The notes beneath the pieces are model-generated. The model was not told the DNA's origin and did not search any database. It worked only from the letters and a program-made list of their open reading frames with translations. The translations under genes were made by a program, and so were the position numbers. Below are positions 1 to 8,503 of a DNA stretch of 64,000 bases, piece after piece (the stretch's first letter is position 1; each line of letters opens with the position of its first letter). Source of the DNA: an uncultured Altererythrobacter sp. (GTDB taxonomy: Bacteria; Pseudomonadota; Alphaproteobacteria; Sphingomonadales; Sphingomonadaceae); the NCBI GenBank assembly GCA_946886565.1, contig CAMPIX010000009.1, positions 1 to 64,000 of the forward strand, in the 5' to 3' direction.

Positions 1-120
1 TAACAGAATCGGAAACCGGGCGTCCGGGGGTACGTAGCAACAGAAACCCCCACCCTTTCCCGATCGACCTGCTCGCCGAATGCCTCTTGAGCCGGCTGCG
101 TCACGCCGAAACGCGGACGT

Positions 121-483
121 TTTTGGTTTCGCGCAGAGACCGCAGAGAAAGCAGAGGCCGCAGAGGGGAAGCGCCCAGGTTCGACGGCGCGCTCAATCCG
201 CTGCGGAGCACCCGGCGGCGGAGTTGAATTGATTTCACGCGAAGACGCAAAGGCGCGAAGATGTTTCGCGTCACGTAGTGACGCACTCAAAACGGCAACC
301 GAGCCATTTTGGTCCGGCGTTGGATGGAAGAGTGCGGCTGCGCCGCGGGCGCTCCCTCTTCGCGCCTTTGCATCTTTGCGTGAACAAATCCGGAGCAACG
401 GCTCATCCGGCGCATCGCCTGCAATTCCCGCGCAAGAAGCGCAGTCCAGCGCAAACCCTCTGCGGTCTCTGCGTGAAACCAAA
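121..483. repeat. Nested inverted repeats in a gene-free left edge
   Basis: The first 535 bases hold no convincing gene. An outer arm at 122-147 (GGTTTCGCGCAGAGACCGC core) pairs with its inverse at 458-483, with one mismatch over 26 bases. An inner arm at 232-262 (CACGCGAAGACGCAAAGGC core) pairs imperfectly with 357-389. The arms are built from short AGAGACCGC/AAGGCGCGAAG-like units. The inner arm family returns at about 31.46-31.67 kb, so this is a dispersed repeat. Frames that are open across it are repeat-derived and are not called as genes. Bases 1-120 show nothing recognisable. Confidence 0.75.
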
Positions 484-535
484 CAGGCGCGACCTCCCCA
501 TACGCGCGCCGGAGCGAAGGCGCGGAACCGCCAGC

Positions 536-778
536 CTACTCTGCTTCCGCCGCCTCCCGCTCGCGTTCGTAGCGCAAGGCGTCGAGGATCTTTGCGGCGG
601 CGAGGAACACCGCGCCGGTGCAGGCGAGGAACAGCAGCTTGCCGCCCCAGCCCGGATATTCGCCCAGGTAGGCCGAACCGCGCGCGGTCGCGCCCAGCGC
701 GAGCGCGTAGATGATCAGATAGGCTTCCACCCGCGTCTTGATGACGAACAGACGGCGGACTTTCCGAAGCATGCGCAT
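536..778 (-). CDS. Small two-helix membrane protein, unknown function
   Basis: An 80-residue protein that I do not recognise as a named family. A basic N-terminus (MRMLRKVRRLFVIKTRVEAY) leads into a hydrophobic stretch at about residues 19-36. A second stretch at about 46-62 (KLLFLACTGAVFLAAAK) is followed by an acidic, Glu-rich tail, so an inner-membrane hairpin with both ends in the cytoplasm is likely. It lies 111 bases downstream of astB on the same strand and could be read as the distal end of that unit, but nothing ties it to arginine catabolism. Composition and codon use match the surrounding core genes. Confidence 0.7.
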   Translation of the reverse strand: MRMLRKVRRLFVIKTRVEAYLIIYALALGATARGSAYLGEYPGWGGKLLFLACTGAVFLAAAKILDALRYEREREAAEAE

Positions 779-889
779 CCTTTCGTTAATGCCCGGCGAC
801 GCAAGGCGCGTGCCAGCCGCGCTTCCACGCGCCTAGCGATGGTTAACGGTGGTGCGATTGTAAGCCTCGCCGACGGCCAGTCCAGCGGG

Positions 890-2137
890 TCAGAGCTCGG
901 AAAGTTCCAGTGTTTCAAGAAGGGACGCCCGCGCCGCGCGCACCGAAATCGCGAGCGCTTCGCTCCCGAGATCGGCCGGGTCGATCTGTTCGGGCCAGTG
1001 CCGCGCGATGGCGGCTTCGATCCGCTTGGCGGTTGCCTCGTCGAGCAGGAAGCGCGGATCGACCGTCTCCGGGTCCGCGACGATGCGCAGCCGCAGGCAC
1101 GCGGGTCCGCCGCCGTTGGCCATTGACTGGCGCACGTCGACCGGAATGACCTGCCGGATCGGGCCGTTGCTCGCGAGCATCGTTTGGCACCAGCGCCACA
1201 CCGTCGCGCTGTCGCGGCATTCCTCGGGCACGACGAGCGCCATCGTTCCGTCGGGCAGCGTCACCAGCTGCGCGTTGAACAGGTAAGTGCGGATCGCTTC
1301 GGCGAGGCTGACCGCGCTTGCGGGCACCTCGACCACGTCGAGCGCGGGGAATTTCGCGCGGATCGCCTCGTAGGCGGCCGCCTGATCGGCGAAGGCTTGG
1401 GCATGGGTGAACAGCACGCGCTCGTTGGCGACCGCGACCACATCGTTGTGGAACGCGCCGGCCGCGATTGCCGCGGGGTTCTGCTCGACGAACACGGTGC
1501 GCGCGGAGTCGAGCCCGTGCAGGCGGGCGACGGCGCGGCTCGCCTGTTCGTGCTGGCGCGCGGGGAATTTGCCCCCCGGCCGGCCGTAAACGAACACCTC
1601 GACACCCGCAGCGCCGTGCCCCTCGCACAGCCGCATGTGGTTCGCCGCGCCCTCGTCGCCGAAGCTGCCGGGGACGGCGTCGTGCACCGCGAAATGCGCG
1701 CTCTCGGCGAAGGCGATGGCGAGCTGACGCTTCGTGTCCGGCCATTCCTGCGCGCGGTGGAGCATCGTCGAGAGGTTCGCCGGGGTCAGATGGCAGCGCC
1801 CGTCGGCGGTGTCGGGCGCGGGGCTGACCGTGGCCGCGTTGGCGGTCCACATCGAGCTCGCCGACCAGGCCGCGGCGAGCAGAGCGCGGTCGGCGGTCTC
1901 GTCCACCGCCAGCCGTTCGAGCAGTGCGTCGTTGGGGCGGGGGAGGGGCAGCAGGAACCCTTGCGGAAGCCCGCGCGCCATGTTGCCGCGCATTTTCGCC
2001 AGCCCCTGCAGCGCCGCGGCGCGCGGGTACGAGGGATCGCCCTTGTGGCTCGCGCTCGCGATATTGCCGAGGCTGAGGCCGGCGTAGTTGTGGCTCGGGC
2101 CGACGATGCCGTCGAAGTTGATTTCTGTGAGCGTCAT
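890..2137 (-). CDS. astB: N-succinylarginine dihydrolase AstB
   Basis: Hydrolyses N2-succinylarginine to N2-succinylornithine, CO2 and two ammonia, the second step of the arginine succinyltransferase (AST) pathway. The 415 residues open with the family-typical MTLTEINFDGIVGPSHNYAG and are close to full length (the E. coli enzyme is about 447). By comparison with that guanidino-modifying enzyme the catalytic residues are Glu162 (in DEGAANHMRL), His230 (in AFHNDVVAVAN) and Cys347 (in NGGGPACLRL). All three are present. The gene lies downstream of astA on the same strand, but 172 bases containing a palindromic repeat separate them, so the two may not be equally expressed. The ATG start has only a weak ribosome-binding site. 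Confidence 0.96.
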   Translation of the reverse strand: MTLTEINFDGIVGPSHNYAGLSLGNIASASHKGDPSYPRAAALQGLAKMRGNMARGLPQGFLLPLPRPNDALLERLAVDETADRALLAAAWSASSMWTANAATVSPAPDTADGRCHLTPANLSTMLHRAQEWPDTKRQLAIAFAESAHFAVHDAVPGSFGDEGAANHMRLCEGHGAAGVEVFVYGRPGGKFPARQHEQASRAVARLHGLDSARTVFVEQNPAAIAAGAFHNDVVAVANERVLFTHAQAFADQAAAYEAIRAKFPALDVVEVPASAVSLAEAIRTYLFNAQLVTLPDGTMALVVPEECRDSATVWRWCQTMLASNGPIRQVIPVDVRQSMANGGGPACLRLRIVADPETVDPRFLLDEATAKRIEAAIARHWPEQIDPADLGSEALAISVRAARASLLETLELSEL

Positions 2138-2150
2138 GCGGCTGTCTTTC

Positions 2151-2306
2151 GGACCCTTCGAGCCCTTCGAGACGAAGCTTCGAGACGCGAACTTCGTTCG
2201 CTCCTGAGTCTCTCCTCAAGATGAGCGGGTCTTTTATTTCTCCGCTCACCCTGAGGAGGGATCGAAGCCGCAGGCTGAGAGCCCGTCTCGAAGGGCTCGA
2301 AGGACG
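2151..2306. repeat. Palindromic intergenic repeat between astA and astB
   Basis: The outer arms CCCTTCGAGCCCTTCGAGACG (2154-2174) and its inverse (2284-2304) enclose inner arms at 2213-2228 and 2242-2257, around CTCAAGATGAGCGG and CCGCTCACCCTGAG. It fills the astA-astB gap almost completely. Transcribed, it would fold into a long hairpin that could attenuate or stabilise the downstream astB part of the message. That effect is inference. Confidence 0.75.
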
Positions 2307-2309
2307 CAA

Positions 2310-3326
2310 TCACCGCGCCACGCTCCACACTTCATCGCCGCGGCTCACGCCGAGCGCTTTCGCGGCGGCCTCGTCGATCGCGATACCGCCTTCGGGCGTG
2401 ATCTCGCGCATGCCGTAGGCCGAGCGGAAGCCGTCGAGCTCGCCGGTCGCGATGATCGCGCGTTCGCCGTAGTCGAGATCGCAGCGTTCGATGTCGCAAG
2501 GGCGCGCGGCGGCGACGCTTTTCACCTGGTCGGTGCGGGCGGTCATCGTGGGGCCGCCATCGAAGATGTCGAGGTAGCCTTCGTAGGCGAAGCCTTCGTT
2601 CTCGAGCATCTTCATCGCGGCGCGGCCCGAGGGGTGCGGCATGCCGATCACGCTGCGGGCATCGTCGGAGAGCATGGCGACGTAGACGGGGTGTTTGGGC
2701 ATGAGGTCGGCGATGAACTGGTTGCCGTGGATCGCGTTGAAATAGTCGGCTTCCTGGAAGCTCATCCCGAAGAAACGGCCCGCGACCCCGTCCCAGAACG
2801 GCGACCCGCCGCGCTCGTCGATGATCCCGCGCAGTTCGGCGAGGATGCGCTCCGCGAAGCGCAGCCGGTGCATCGCGACGAACAGGTAGCGGCTCCGCGC
2901 GAGCAGCAGGCCGAGCCCGCCCGCACGCTCGCCCGGGTGGAGGAACAGCCCGCCGACCTCGCTGCATCCCTCGAGATCGGTCACGAGGCTGAGCAGCTCC
3001 GCGCGCACGGTGCGGTTCAGTTCCTGCGAATGCTGGGTCAGCGTGGTCAGGCGATAGGAATAGAACGGCCATTGCTGGCCCACCTTGGTCATCAGCTGGC
3101 AGGTGCCGCGCACCTCGCCGGTCATGGTGTTCTCGAGCACCAGCACGAACAGGTCGTCGCCCAGTTCGTCGTCGCGCCGCGCGAACGAGGCCGCCGTGCG
3201 CTCGAGCTTGGCCGAGAGCGCATCGCGGTCGGGCGGCAGGTTGGTGAACCCTCCGCCGGTCAGCTTGGCCATTTCGTAGATCGGTTCGAGGTCGTCGGTG
3301 CGCGCGGCGCGCAGGGCGAAAGTCAA
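2310..3326 (-). CDS. astA: Arginine N-succinyltransferase AstA
   Basis: Transfers succinyl from succinyl-CoA to the alpha-amino group of L-arginine, the entry step of the AST pathway; GNAT-like fold. It has 338 residues against 344 in E. coli. The N-terminal TFALRAARTDDLEPIYEMAK, the block QWPFYSYRLTTLTQHS and the block SEVGGLFLHPGERAGGLG are characteristic. The only start that gives the family N-terminus is TTG, whose bases overlap the TGA stop of the upstream M20 hydrolase, so the two are translationally coupled. No astC or astD lies in the window; those steps must be encoded elsewhere. Confidence 0.95.
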   Translation of the reverse strand: MTFALRAARTDDLEPIYEMAKLTGGGFTNLPPDRDALSAKLERTAASFARRDDELGDDLFVLVLENTMTGEVRGTCQLMTKVGQQWPFYSYRLTTLTQHSQELNRTVRAELLSLVTDLEGCSEVGGLFLHPGERAGGLGLLLARSRYLFVAMHRLRFAERILAELRGIIDERGGSPFWDGVAGRFFGMSFQEADYFNAIHGNQFIADLMPKHPVYVAMLSDDARSVIGMPHPSGRAAMKMLENEGFAYEGYLDIFDGGPTMTARTDQVKSVAAARPCDIERCDLDYGERAIIATGELDGFRSAYGMREITPEGGIAIDEAAAKALGVSRGDEVWSVAR

Positions 3327-4531
3327 ATGAGGTCTCCGGAAGCGAGCTTGCGCAGCACGAGCGCGCTCAGGGCGGCGCGCTCGGCGAGCGAGGATACGAT
3401 CATGAATTCGTCGGGCGAATGGATCGCGCCGCCGCGCACGCCCATGGTGTCGACCACGGGCACGCCGGTGGCGGCGATGTTGTTGCCGTCGCACACGCCG
3501 CCGGTCGATTTCCAGCCGATCTCCTGCCCGAGCGCGGCGCCGCAGTCGCGCACCAGGTCGAACAGCTTCTGCGCGCGGCGGTCGACCGGCTTGGGCGGGC
3601 GGGTGATCCCGCCGTGGCGGTGGATCGAAACCTCGTGCGCCTGCTGCACCTCGCCGATCAGGCCGGCGAGCCCGGCCTCGAACGTCTCGGCCGCGTCGGG
3701 GCTCTTGGGGCGGATATTGAACCGCAGCACCGCGTGGTCGGGCACGACGTTGTTGGCCGATCCGCCCTCGATCTTCGCCGGGTTGACCGGGCACTCCGCG
3801 TTCTGGAGCCGCTTGAGCCCCAGCGTCAGCGCCGCCGCGGCGACGATCGCGTTGCGCCCGTCCTCGGGGTTGCGGCCGGCGTGAGCGGACTTGCCGGTGA
3901 TCGTGAGCGAATAGTTGCCGCTGCCGCCGCGCGCGTGGGCGAGTGTGCCGTCGGGCAGCGCGGAAGGCTCGTAGGTCAGCGCGGCGTACTTGCCTTGCGC
4001 GAGCCGCTCGATCAGCGGCGCGGAGGCGAGCGAACCGGTCTCCTCGTCCGAATTGATCATCACGTCGTAGCCGAGCTTGTCGGCCTCGCTGCTCGCTTCG
4101 AACGCCTTGAGCGCATGAAGCATCACCGCGATCCCGCCCTTCATGTCGGCAAGGCCGGGACCGTTGAGCGTATCGTCGTCGAGCCAGCGCTGATCCTGGA
4201 ACGGATGATCGACGGGGAACACGGTATCCATGTGGCCGGTCAGCAGCAGGCGGCGCTCCGCCTCCGGTCGTACGCGCAGGACCAGATGACCGCCGAACGC
4301 CCGCTCGACCTCGCGCCCGTCGGCGGCGATCGCGGTGACCGGGGCCGGATCGACCATCTCGATTTCGCCCGGCAGCACGGCGAATGCCTCGGCCAGCGCA
4401 TCGGCCTGGCGCGCGAGGCCCTCGAGATTGGCGGTGCCGGTGTTGATCCCGCTCCACCCCTGGACCTGCGCCAGCATGGCCTGCTGGTCGATCGCCTCGA
4501 TGGCGGCGCTGCTGTCGATGTCCGGTTTCAT
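3323..4531 (-). CDS. M20 metallohydrolase, candidate N-succinylglutamate desuccinylase
   Basis: Zinc-dependent amidohydrolase of peptidase family M20 (ArgE/DapE/carboxypeptidase G2 group), 402 residues, cytosolic. Metal and catalytic residues are visible: His100 and Asp102 in GHMDTVFP, Asp129 in GLADMKGG, Glu163/Glu164 in SDEETGS, Glu188 in YEPS and a C-terminal His in GGAIHSPDEF. The lid domain begins near the block GGSGNYSLTITGKSAHAG. It is the first gene of the unit and overlaps astA. Since no AstE-type desuccinylase is present, the last AST step (succinylglutamate to glutamate and succinate) is a plausible role. That is inferred from context. The family also contains glutamate carboxypeptidases and acetylornithine deacetylases. 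Confidence 0.88.
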   Translation of the reverse strand: MKPDIDSSAAIEAIDQQAMLAQVQGWSGINTGTANLEGLARQADALAEAFAVLPGEIEMVDPAPVTAIAADGREVERAFGGHLVLRVRPEAERRLLLTGHMDTVFPVDHPFQDQRWLDDDTLNGPGLADMKGGIAVMLHALKAFEASSEADKLGYDVMINSDEETGSLASAPLIERLAQGKYAALTYEPSALPDGTLAHARGGSGNYSLTITGKSAHAGRNPEDGRNAIVAAAALTLGLKRLQNAECPVNPAKIEGGSANNVVPDHAVLRFNIRPKSPDAAETFEAGLAGLIGEVQQAHEVSIHRHGGITRPPKPVDRRAQKLFDLVRDCGAALGQEIGWKSTGGVCDGNNIAATGVPVVDTMGVRGGAIHSPDEFMIVSSLAERAALSALVLRKLASGDLI

Positions 4532-4547
4532 TCGTAACCGGCTCTAG

Positions 4548-4814
4548 GGTCCAGACTTACAACTGGCAACGGCCGTGACGGAGCGGATTTTTGGTTCAGG
4601 GCGAGGAGCGAGAAGGGAGCGATGCGAAAGCATCGTGACCGACGAGCGACGCTGCCTTGGGGCAAAATCCGCCCGCCGCTTCGCGGTCGCCGTCAGAGAG
4701 CGGCTGGACGTCGTCGCTTCCTTGCGCGTAGCTATGGCTACGCGACTGCGCTGCGCTCCTAGCCAGCCGCGCCCTGATGGCGATCCCGGCCATTGCCAGT
4801 TGCAAGTCTGGACC
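4548..4814. repeat. MITE-like element with 27-bp terminal inverted repeats
   Basis: The gap before malate synthase (4532-4929) holds no gene. Arms at 4548-4574 and 4788-4814 (core CCAGACTTACAACTGGCAAC) match as inverted repeats at 25 of 27 positions. Inside are two further hairpins, GATGCGAAAGCATC near 4620 and GCGTAGCTATGGCTACGC near 4726. The 267-bp size with terminal inverted repeats resembles a miniature inverted-repeat element, but I cannot show target-site duplication or a second copy in the window. Confidence 0.65.
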
Positions 4815-4929
4815 CTCGCGTCGCGCGCGCCGCTGTCCAACCCCGTTGCAATCCGCGGCGGGCTTGGCCATAGCCGGGCTCGTCCTCCTCCCCGGGACAA
4901 TGCTGGAAATGCACGAGTTTGGAGGACGA

Positions 4930-7029
4930 ATGACCGATACTGTCGAACGCGCGGGTTTGCAGGTTCACGCCGCACTGGCGGGACTGCTCGAGCGCGAGGT
5001 GCTGCCGGTGCTGGGGCGCGACGCCGATGCGTTCTGGCGCGGGTTCACAGCGCTGCTCGCCGAGTTCGCGCCGCGCAACCGCGTGCTGCTGGAGAAGCGC
5101 GAGGCGCTGCAGGCGAAAATCGACGCGTGGCACGCCGAGCGGCGCGGGCAGCCGCACGATGCCGCGGCCTATCGCGCGTTCCTTGAAGAGATCGGCTACC
5201 TGGTGCCCGAGCCCGCGCCGTTCGCGATCGGGACGCGGAACGTCGATCCCGAGATCGCGACCTCGGCCGGGCCGCAACTCGTGGTGCCGGTGCTCAACGC
5301 GCGGTTCCTGCTCAACGCCGCGAACGCGCGCTGGGGCAGCCTCTACGACGCGCTCTACGGCACCGATGCGCTCGATGCGCCGCCGCCGAAGCCCGGTGGC
5401 TACGACCCGGCGCGCGGCGCGGCGGTGATTGCGCGAGCCAAAGCGTTTCTCGACAATGCGCTGCCGCTCGCCGGGGGCAGCTGGACCGACCTGGCCGATG
5501 TCGGGGGCGAAATCCCGCTCGCCGAGCCGACGCAGCTCGTCGGCCGGACCGAGCGCGGTCCACTGTTCGTCAACAATGAGCTTCACATCGAGATCGTGGT
5601 CGACCGCGATCACCCGATCGGCCGCGACGATCCGGCGGGCATCGCCGATGTCGTGCTCGAAGCCGCGCTGACGACGATCTGCGATTGTGAGGATTCGGTC
5701 GCGGCGGTCGATGGGGAGGACAAGGCGCTCGCCTATCGCAACTGGCTCGGCGTGATCTGCGGCGATCTCAAGGAGACGTTCGACAAGGGCGGCCGGCAGA
5801 CCACCCGCAGGCTCGCGCCCGACAAGCGCTACACCGCGCCCGACGGCAGCGAGCACAGCCTGCCGGGGCGCAGCCTGCTGTTCGTGCGCAATGTCGGCCA
5901 CCTGATGACCAGCCCGGCGATCCGTCTCGCAGACGGCAGCGAGGTGCCCGAGGGGGTGATGGACGCGGTGTTTACGTCCGCGATCGGCGCGCTCGATGTC
6001 GAAGGCCATGCGAAGCTCGGCAATTCGCGCTGCGGCTCGATCTACATCGTCAAGCCCAAGATGCACGGGCCGGAGGAGTGCGCATTCACCAACGATCTGT
6101 TCGACGCGGTGGAGGATCTGCTCGCCCTGCCGCGGCACACGATCAAGGTCGGGGTGATGGACGAGGAACGGCGCACGTCGGCCAACCTCGCCGCCTGCAT
6201 CCACGCGGTGAAAGACCGGATTGTGTTCATCAACACTGGCTTCCTCGACCGCACGGGGGACGAGATCCACACCTCGATGCAGGCCGGGCCGATGGTCCGC
6301 AAGGGCGCGATGAAGACGAGCACGTGGCTCGACGCCTACGAGAAGCGCAACGTGGCGATCGGGCTCGCCTGCGGGCTCTCGGGCAAGGCGCAGATCGGCA
6401 AGGGCATGTGGGCCGCGCCCGACAGGATGGCCGAGATGATGGCGCAGAAGATCGGCCATCTGGAGGCCGGCGCGAACACCGCCTGGGTGCCGAGCCCGAC
6501 TGCGGCGACGCTCCACGCGCTGCACTACCACCGGCTCGACGTGTTCGCGCGGCAGAAGGAATTGGGCGCGGCGCCCGGGCTCGAAGCGCTGCTGACGATC
6601 CCGCTGGCGGAGGGCGTCAACTGGTTCGAGGCGGAAGTGCGCGAGGAGCTCGACAACAACGCGCAGGGGCTGCTCGGCTACGTCGTGCGCTGGATCGACC
6701 AGGGCGTCGGCTGCTCGAAGGTGCCCGACATCCACGACGTCGGCCTGATGGAAGACCGCGCGACACTGCGCATCTCCAGCCAGCACATGGCCAACTGGCT
6801 GCTCCACGGGGTGTGCACGAAGGAGCAGGTGATGGAGAGCCTGCGGCGCATGGTGGCGAAGGTCGACGAACAGAACGCGGGCGATGCCGCATATGTGCCG
6901 CTGACGGGCAACGAGGACGGCCCTGCGTTCCGCGCGGCGATGGACCTGGTGTTCCAAGGCGTCGAACAGCCGAGCGGCTACACCGAACCGCTGCTGCACC
7001 GCTGGCGGCAGGTCGCGAAGGCGAGCTGA
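4930..7029 (+). CDS. glcB: Malate synthase G
   Basis: Condenses glyoxylate with acetyl-CoA to malate, completing the glyoxylate shunt or glycolate use; monomeric, Mg2+-dependent, cytosolic. The 699 residues compare with 723 in E. coli. Diagnostic blocks are [38 protein letters not shown] (carrying the catalytic Arg of the family), [20 protein letters not shown] and [14 protein letters not shown] (carrying the catalytic Asp). The ATG chosen gives [10 protein letters not shown] and follows a GGAGG at 4921-4925 by only four bases. In-frame ATGs upstream lack family similarity. No isocitrate lyase gene is in the window. Confidence 0.97.
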   Translation: MTDTVERAGLQVHAALAGLLEREVLPVLGRDADAFWRGFTALLAEFAPRNRVLLEKREALQAKIDAWHAERRGQPHDAAAYRAFLEEIGYLVPEPAPFAIGTRNVDPEIATSAGPQLVVPVLNARFLLNAANARWGSLYDALYGTDALDAPPPKPGGYDPARGAAVIARAKAFLDNALPLAGGSWTDLADVGGEIPLAEPTQLVGRTERGPLFVNNELHIEIVVDRDHPIGRDDPAGIADVVLEAALTTICDCEDSVAAVDGEDKALAYRNWLGVICGDLKETFDKGGRQTTRRLAPDKRYTAPDGSEHSLPGRSLLFVRNVGHLMTSPAIRLADGSEVPEGVMDAVFTSAIGALDVEGHAKLGNSRCGSIYIVKPKMHGPEECAFTNDLFDAVEDLLALPRHTIKVGVMDEERRTSANLAACIHAVKDRIVFINTGFLDRTGDEIHTSMQAGPMVRKGAMKTSTWLDAYEKRNVAIGLACGLSGKAQIGKGMWAAPDRMAEMMAQKIGHLEAGANTAWVPSPTAATLHALHYHRLDVFARQKELGAAPGLEALLTIPLAEGVNWFEAEVREELDNNAQGLLGYVVRWIDQGVGCSKVPDIHDVGLMEDRATLRISSQHMANWLLHGVCTKEQVMESLRRMVAKVDEQNAGDAAYVPLTGNEDGPAFRAAMDLVFQGVEQPSGYTEPLLHRWRQVAKAS

Positions 7030-7102
7030 ACCGGCGCAAGTTGATGAAACACATTCGCGCGGCGGCTCTTGGGAATTGCCAAAGGCCGCGCGCAAAAACG
7101 CG

Positions 7103-7127
7103 AAAGCCCCGCTCGGGGGCGGGGCCT
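7103..7127 (+). terminator. Hairpin after glcB
   Basis: A GC-rich stem AAGCCCCGC / GCGGGGCCTT with a short G-rich loop lies 74 bases past the glcB stop. It sits between convergent genes and could serve both strands. No clear T-run follows on either side, so efficiency is uncertain. Confidence 0.5.
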
Positions 7128-7233
7128 TGAGAACGAGATTTAACGAGGTCAAAGAACGGGCGGAAGCGTAGCGGGTTGAGAGCGTGTAGGAAAATGGATT
7201 CGGCGAAGAAATAAGGAGGGGGAAAGGCCGATG

Positions 7234-7446
7234 TCAGTCTTGTCGCTTTGAACGGATCTTTTCCGCGGTCCAGAAGCTAAGAGCGGAAAGCAGGCCAAAT
7301 GAAAGTGCCCATCCGCCTTGAAGCCAAATATCCTCTGGTTCGCGCGTATATTCCCGGACACTTTCAGGCAGGAATGCGAGAAAGTACAACGCGCCTAACA
7401 TCAGAAGCGTACCACAGAATATGAGCAACCATCGTAAGGCCTTCAT
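7234..7446 (-). CDS. Small membrane protein, unknown function
   Basis: A 70-residue protein with two predicted membrane segments: residues 5-27 (RWLLIFCGTLLMLGALYFLA) and 43-60 (QGGWALSFGLLSALSFW). A polar loop rich in Arg and Glu lies between them and the tail (KIRSKRQD) is basic. I do not recognise a family. Base composition is visibly lower in GC than the flanking glcB and ksgA, so it may be a recent arrival. It stands alone between a glcB terminator and ksgA. The case for it being a gene rests on the ATG start and membrane-protein-like pattern only. Confidence 0.5.
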   Translation of the reverse strand: MKALRWLLIFCGTLLMLGALYFLAFLPESVREYTREPEDIWLQGGWALSFGLLSALSFWTAEKIRSKRQD

Positions 7447-7495
7447 GAAATCAGCCTAAGCGAAAACCGATCGTTCGCAATCGGGTTGTGGGCCT

Positions 7496-8326
7496 TCACG
7501 CCATCGCCCGCGCTACCGCCACGAACTCGCCAACACTCAGCGTTTCCGCACGTCGCTGCGGGTCGATGCCCACCGCCTCCAGCGCATCAAGCGCGCCCGG
7601 CATAGCCTTCAGGCTCTGCCGCAGCATCTTCCTGCGTTGGCCGAAGGCGGCTTCGGTCAGGCGTTCGAGGGTGCGGGCGGAGACGCTTGCGGGCATCGCC
7701 GCGGGTTCGAGGTGGACCACTGCGCTCATCACCTTGGGGGGCGGGGTGAAGGCGCTGCGGTGGACCTTCATCGCCAGCTTCGCGCTGCTGCGCCATTGGG
7801 CGAGTATCGCGAGGCGGCCGTAGGCGCCGGTGCCGGCCTGCGCGACGATGCGCTGGGCGACCTCGAGCTGGAACATCAGCGTCAGGCTGGTCCATTTTGG
7901 CGGCCACGCTTCGCCTCCTAGCCATTGCACGAGCAGCGCGGTGCCGACGTTGTAGGGCAGGTTCGCGACCACCGCGTACGGCTCGTCCATCGTGGCGTCG
8001 TGGTCGAGTTTCATGGCGTCGCCCTCGATCACGCGCAACCGGCCGGGATAGGCCGTCTCGAGTTCGGCGAGCGCGGGCAGGCAGCGACGGTCCATCTCGA
8101 TCGCGGTGACGCGCGCGCCGGCCTTGAGCAGCGCGCGTGTCAGCCCGCCGGGGCCGGGGCCGATCTCGAGCACCGCGCGGTCCTGCAGATCGCCGGGGAT
8201 CGCCGCGATCCGGTCGAGCAGTTGCGCGTCGAACAGGAAGTTCTGCCCGAGCGCCTTCGACGCGCTGAGGCCGTGGCGGGCGATCACCTCGCGCAAGGGG
8301 GGCAGTTCGGGGGCGGTCACGCGCAT
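7496..8326 (-). CDS. rsmA: 16S rRNA dimethyladenosine transferase RsmA/KsgA
   Basis: Dimethylates the two adjacent adenines in the 3'-terminal helix 45 of 16S rRNA during 30S maturation, using S-adenosylmethionine. The 276 residues match the family length (273 in E. coli). Visible motifs are [17 protein letters not shown] motif [16 protein letters not shown], acidic motif II (IEMDRR) and the catalytic NLPY in [11 protein letters not shown]. The C-terminal helical domain contains [13 protein letters not shown]. The ATG giving [11 protein letters not shown] is preferred because the upstream extension runs into the intergenic repeat. It is the last gene of the lptD-surA-pdxA-ksgA order, also seen in E. 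coli. Confidence 0.96.
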   Translation of the reverse strand: MRVTAPELPPLREVIARHGLSASKALGQNFLFDAQLLDRIAAIPGDLQDRAVLEIGPGPGGLTRALLKAGARVTAIEMDRRCLPALAELETAYPGRLRVIEGDAMKLDHDATMDEPYAVVANLPYNVGTALLVQWLGGEAWPPKWTSLTLMFQLEVAQRIVAQAGTGAYGRLAILAQWRSSAKLAMKVHRSAFTPPPKVMSAVVHLEPAAMPASVSARTLERLTEAAFGQRRKMLRQSLKAMPGALDALEAVGIDPQRRAETLSVGEFVAVARAMA

Positions 8327-8378
8327 CCCATGCCGGGGGCGCGGGGCGAAGTCGAGATGCGGGTTTGTGGTGGCGGCG

Positions 8379-8498
8379 GTATCTCGACTACGGCCTCCGC
8401 TCGATACGAACGGACTTTTTTGCACCTACCAATCCGTTCGTGTCGAGCGAAGTCGAGACACGCTGTCGCAACCGTTGTCGTATCTCGACTGCGAACGG
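8379..8498. repeat. Palindromic intergenic repeat between pdxA and ksgA
   Basis: The arm at 8380-8414 (ATCTCGACTACGGCC then CTCGATACGAACGGA) is answered by its inverse at 8433-8461 (TCCGTTCGTGTCGAGCG then AAGTCGAGACAC). A third fragment of the same unit lies at 8480-8498. The element separates pdxA from ksgA within the operon and would form a long hairpin in the message. Confidence 0.75.
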
Positions 8499-8503
8499 AG
8501 AAC

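Noticed and set aside
229..1126. Open frames running through the left-edge repeats and into astB
   Set aside because: They read repeat units and the antisense of astB, with Arg/Ala/Pro-rich sequence and no family pattern.
7103..7127. glcB hairpin as a regulatory riboswitch
   Set aside because: It lies after the gene, is a simple GC stem and matches no known aptamer; a terminator role is enough.
4759..7152. A long open frame (about 800 codons) antisense to malate synthase
   Set aside because: It is the mirror of GC3-rich codons in glcB, is Arg/His/Val-rich and resembles no protein. The same holds for long antisense frames over cobT, cysS, astB, priA and lptD.
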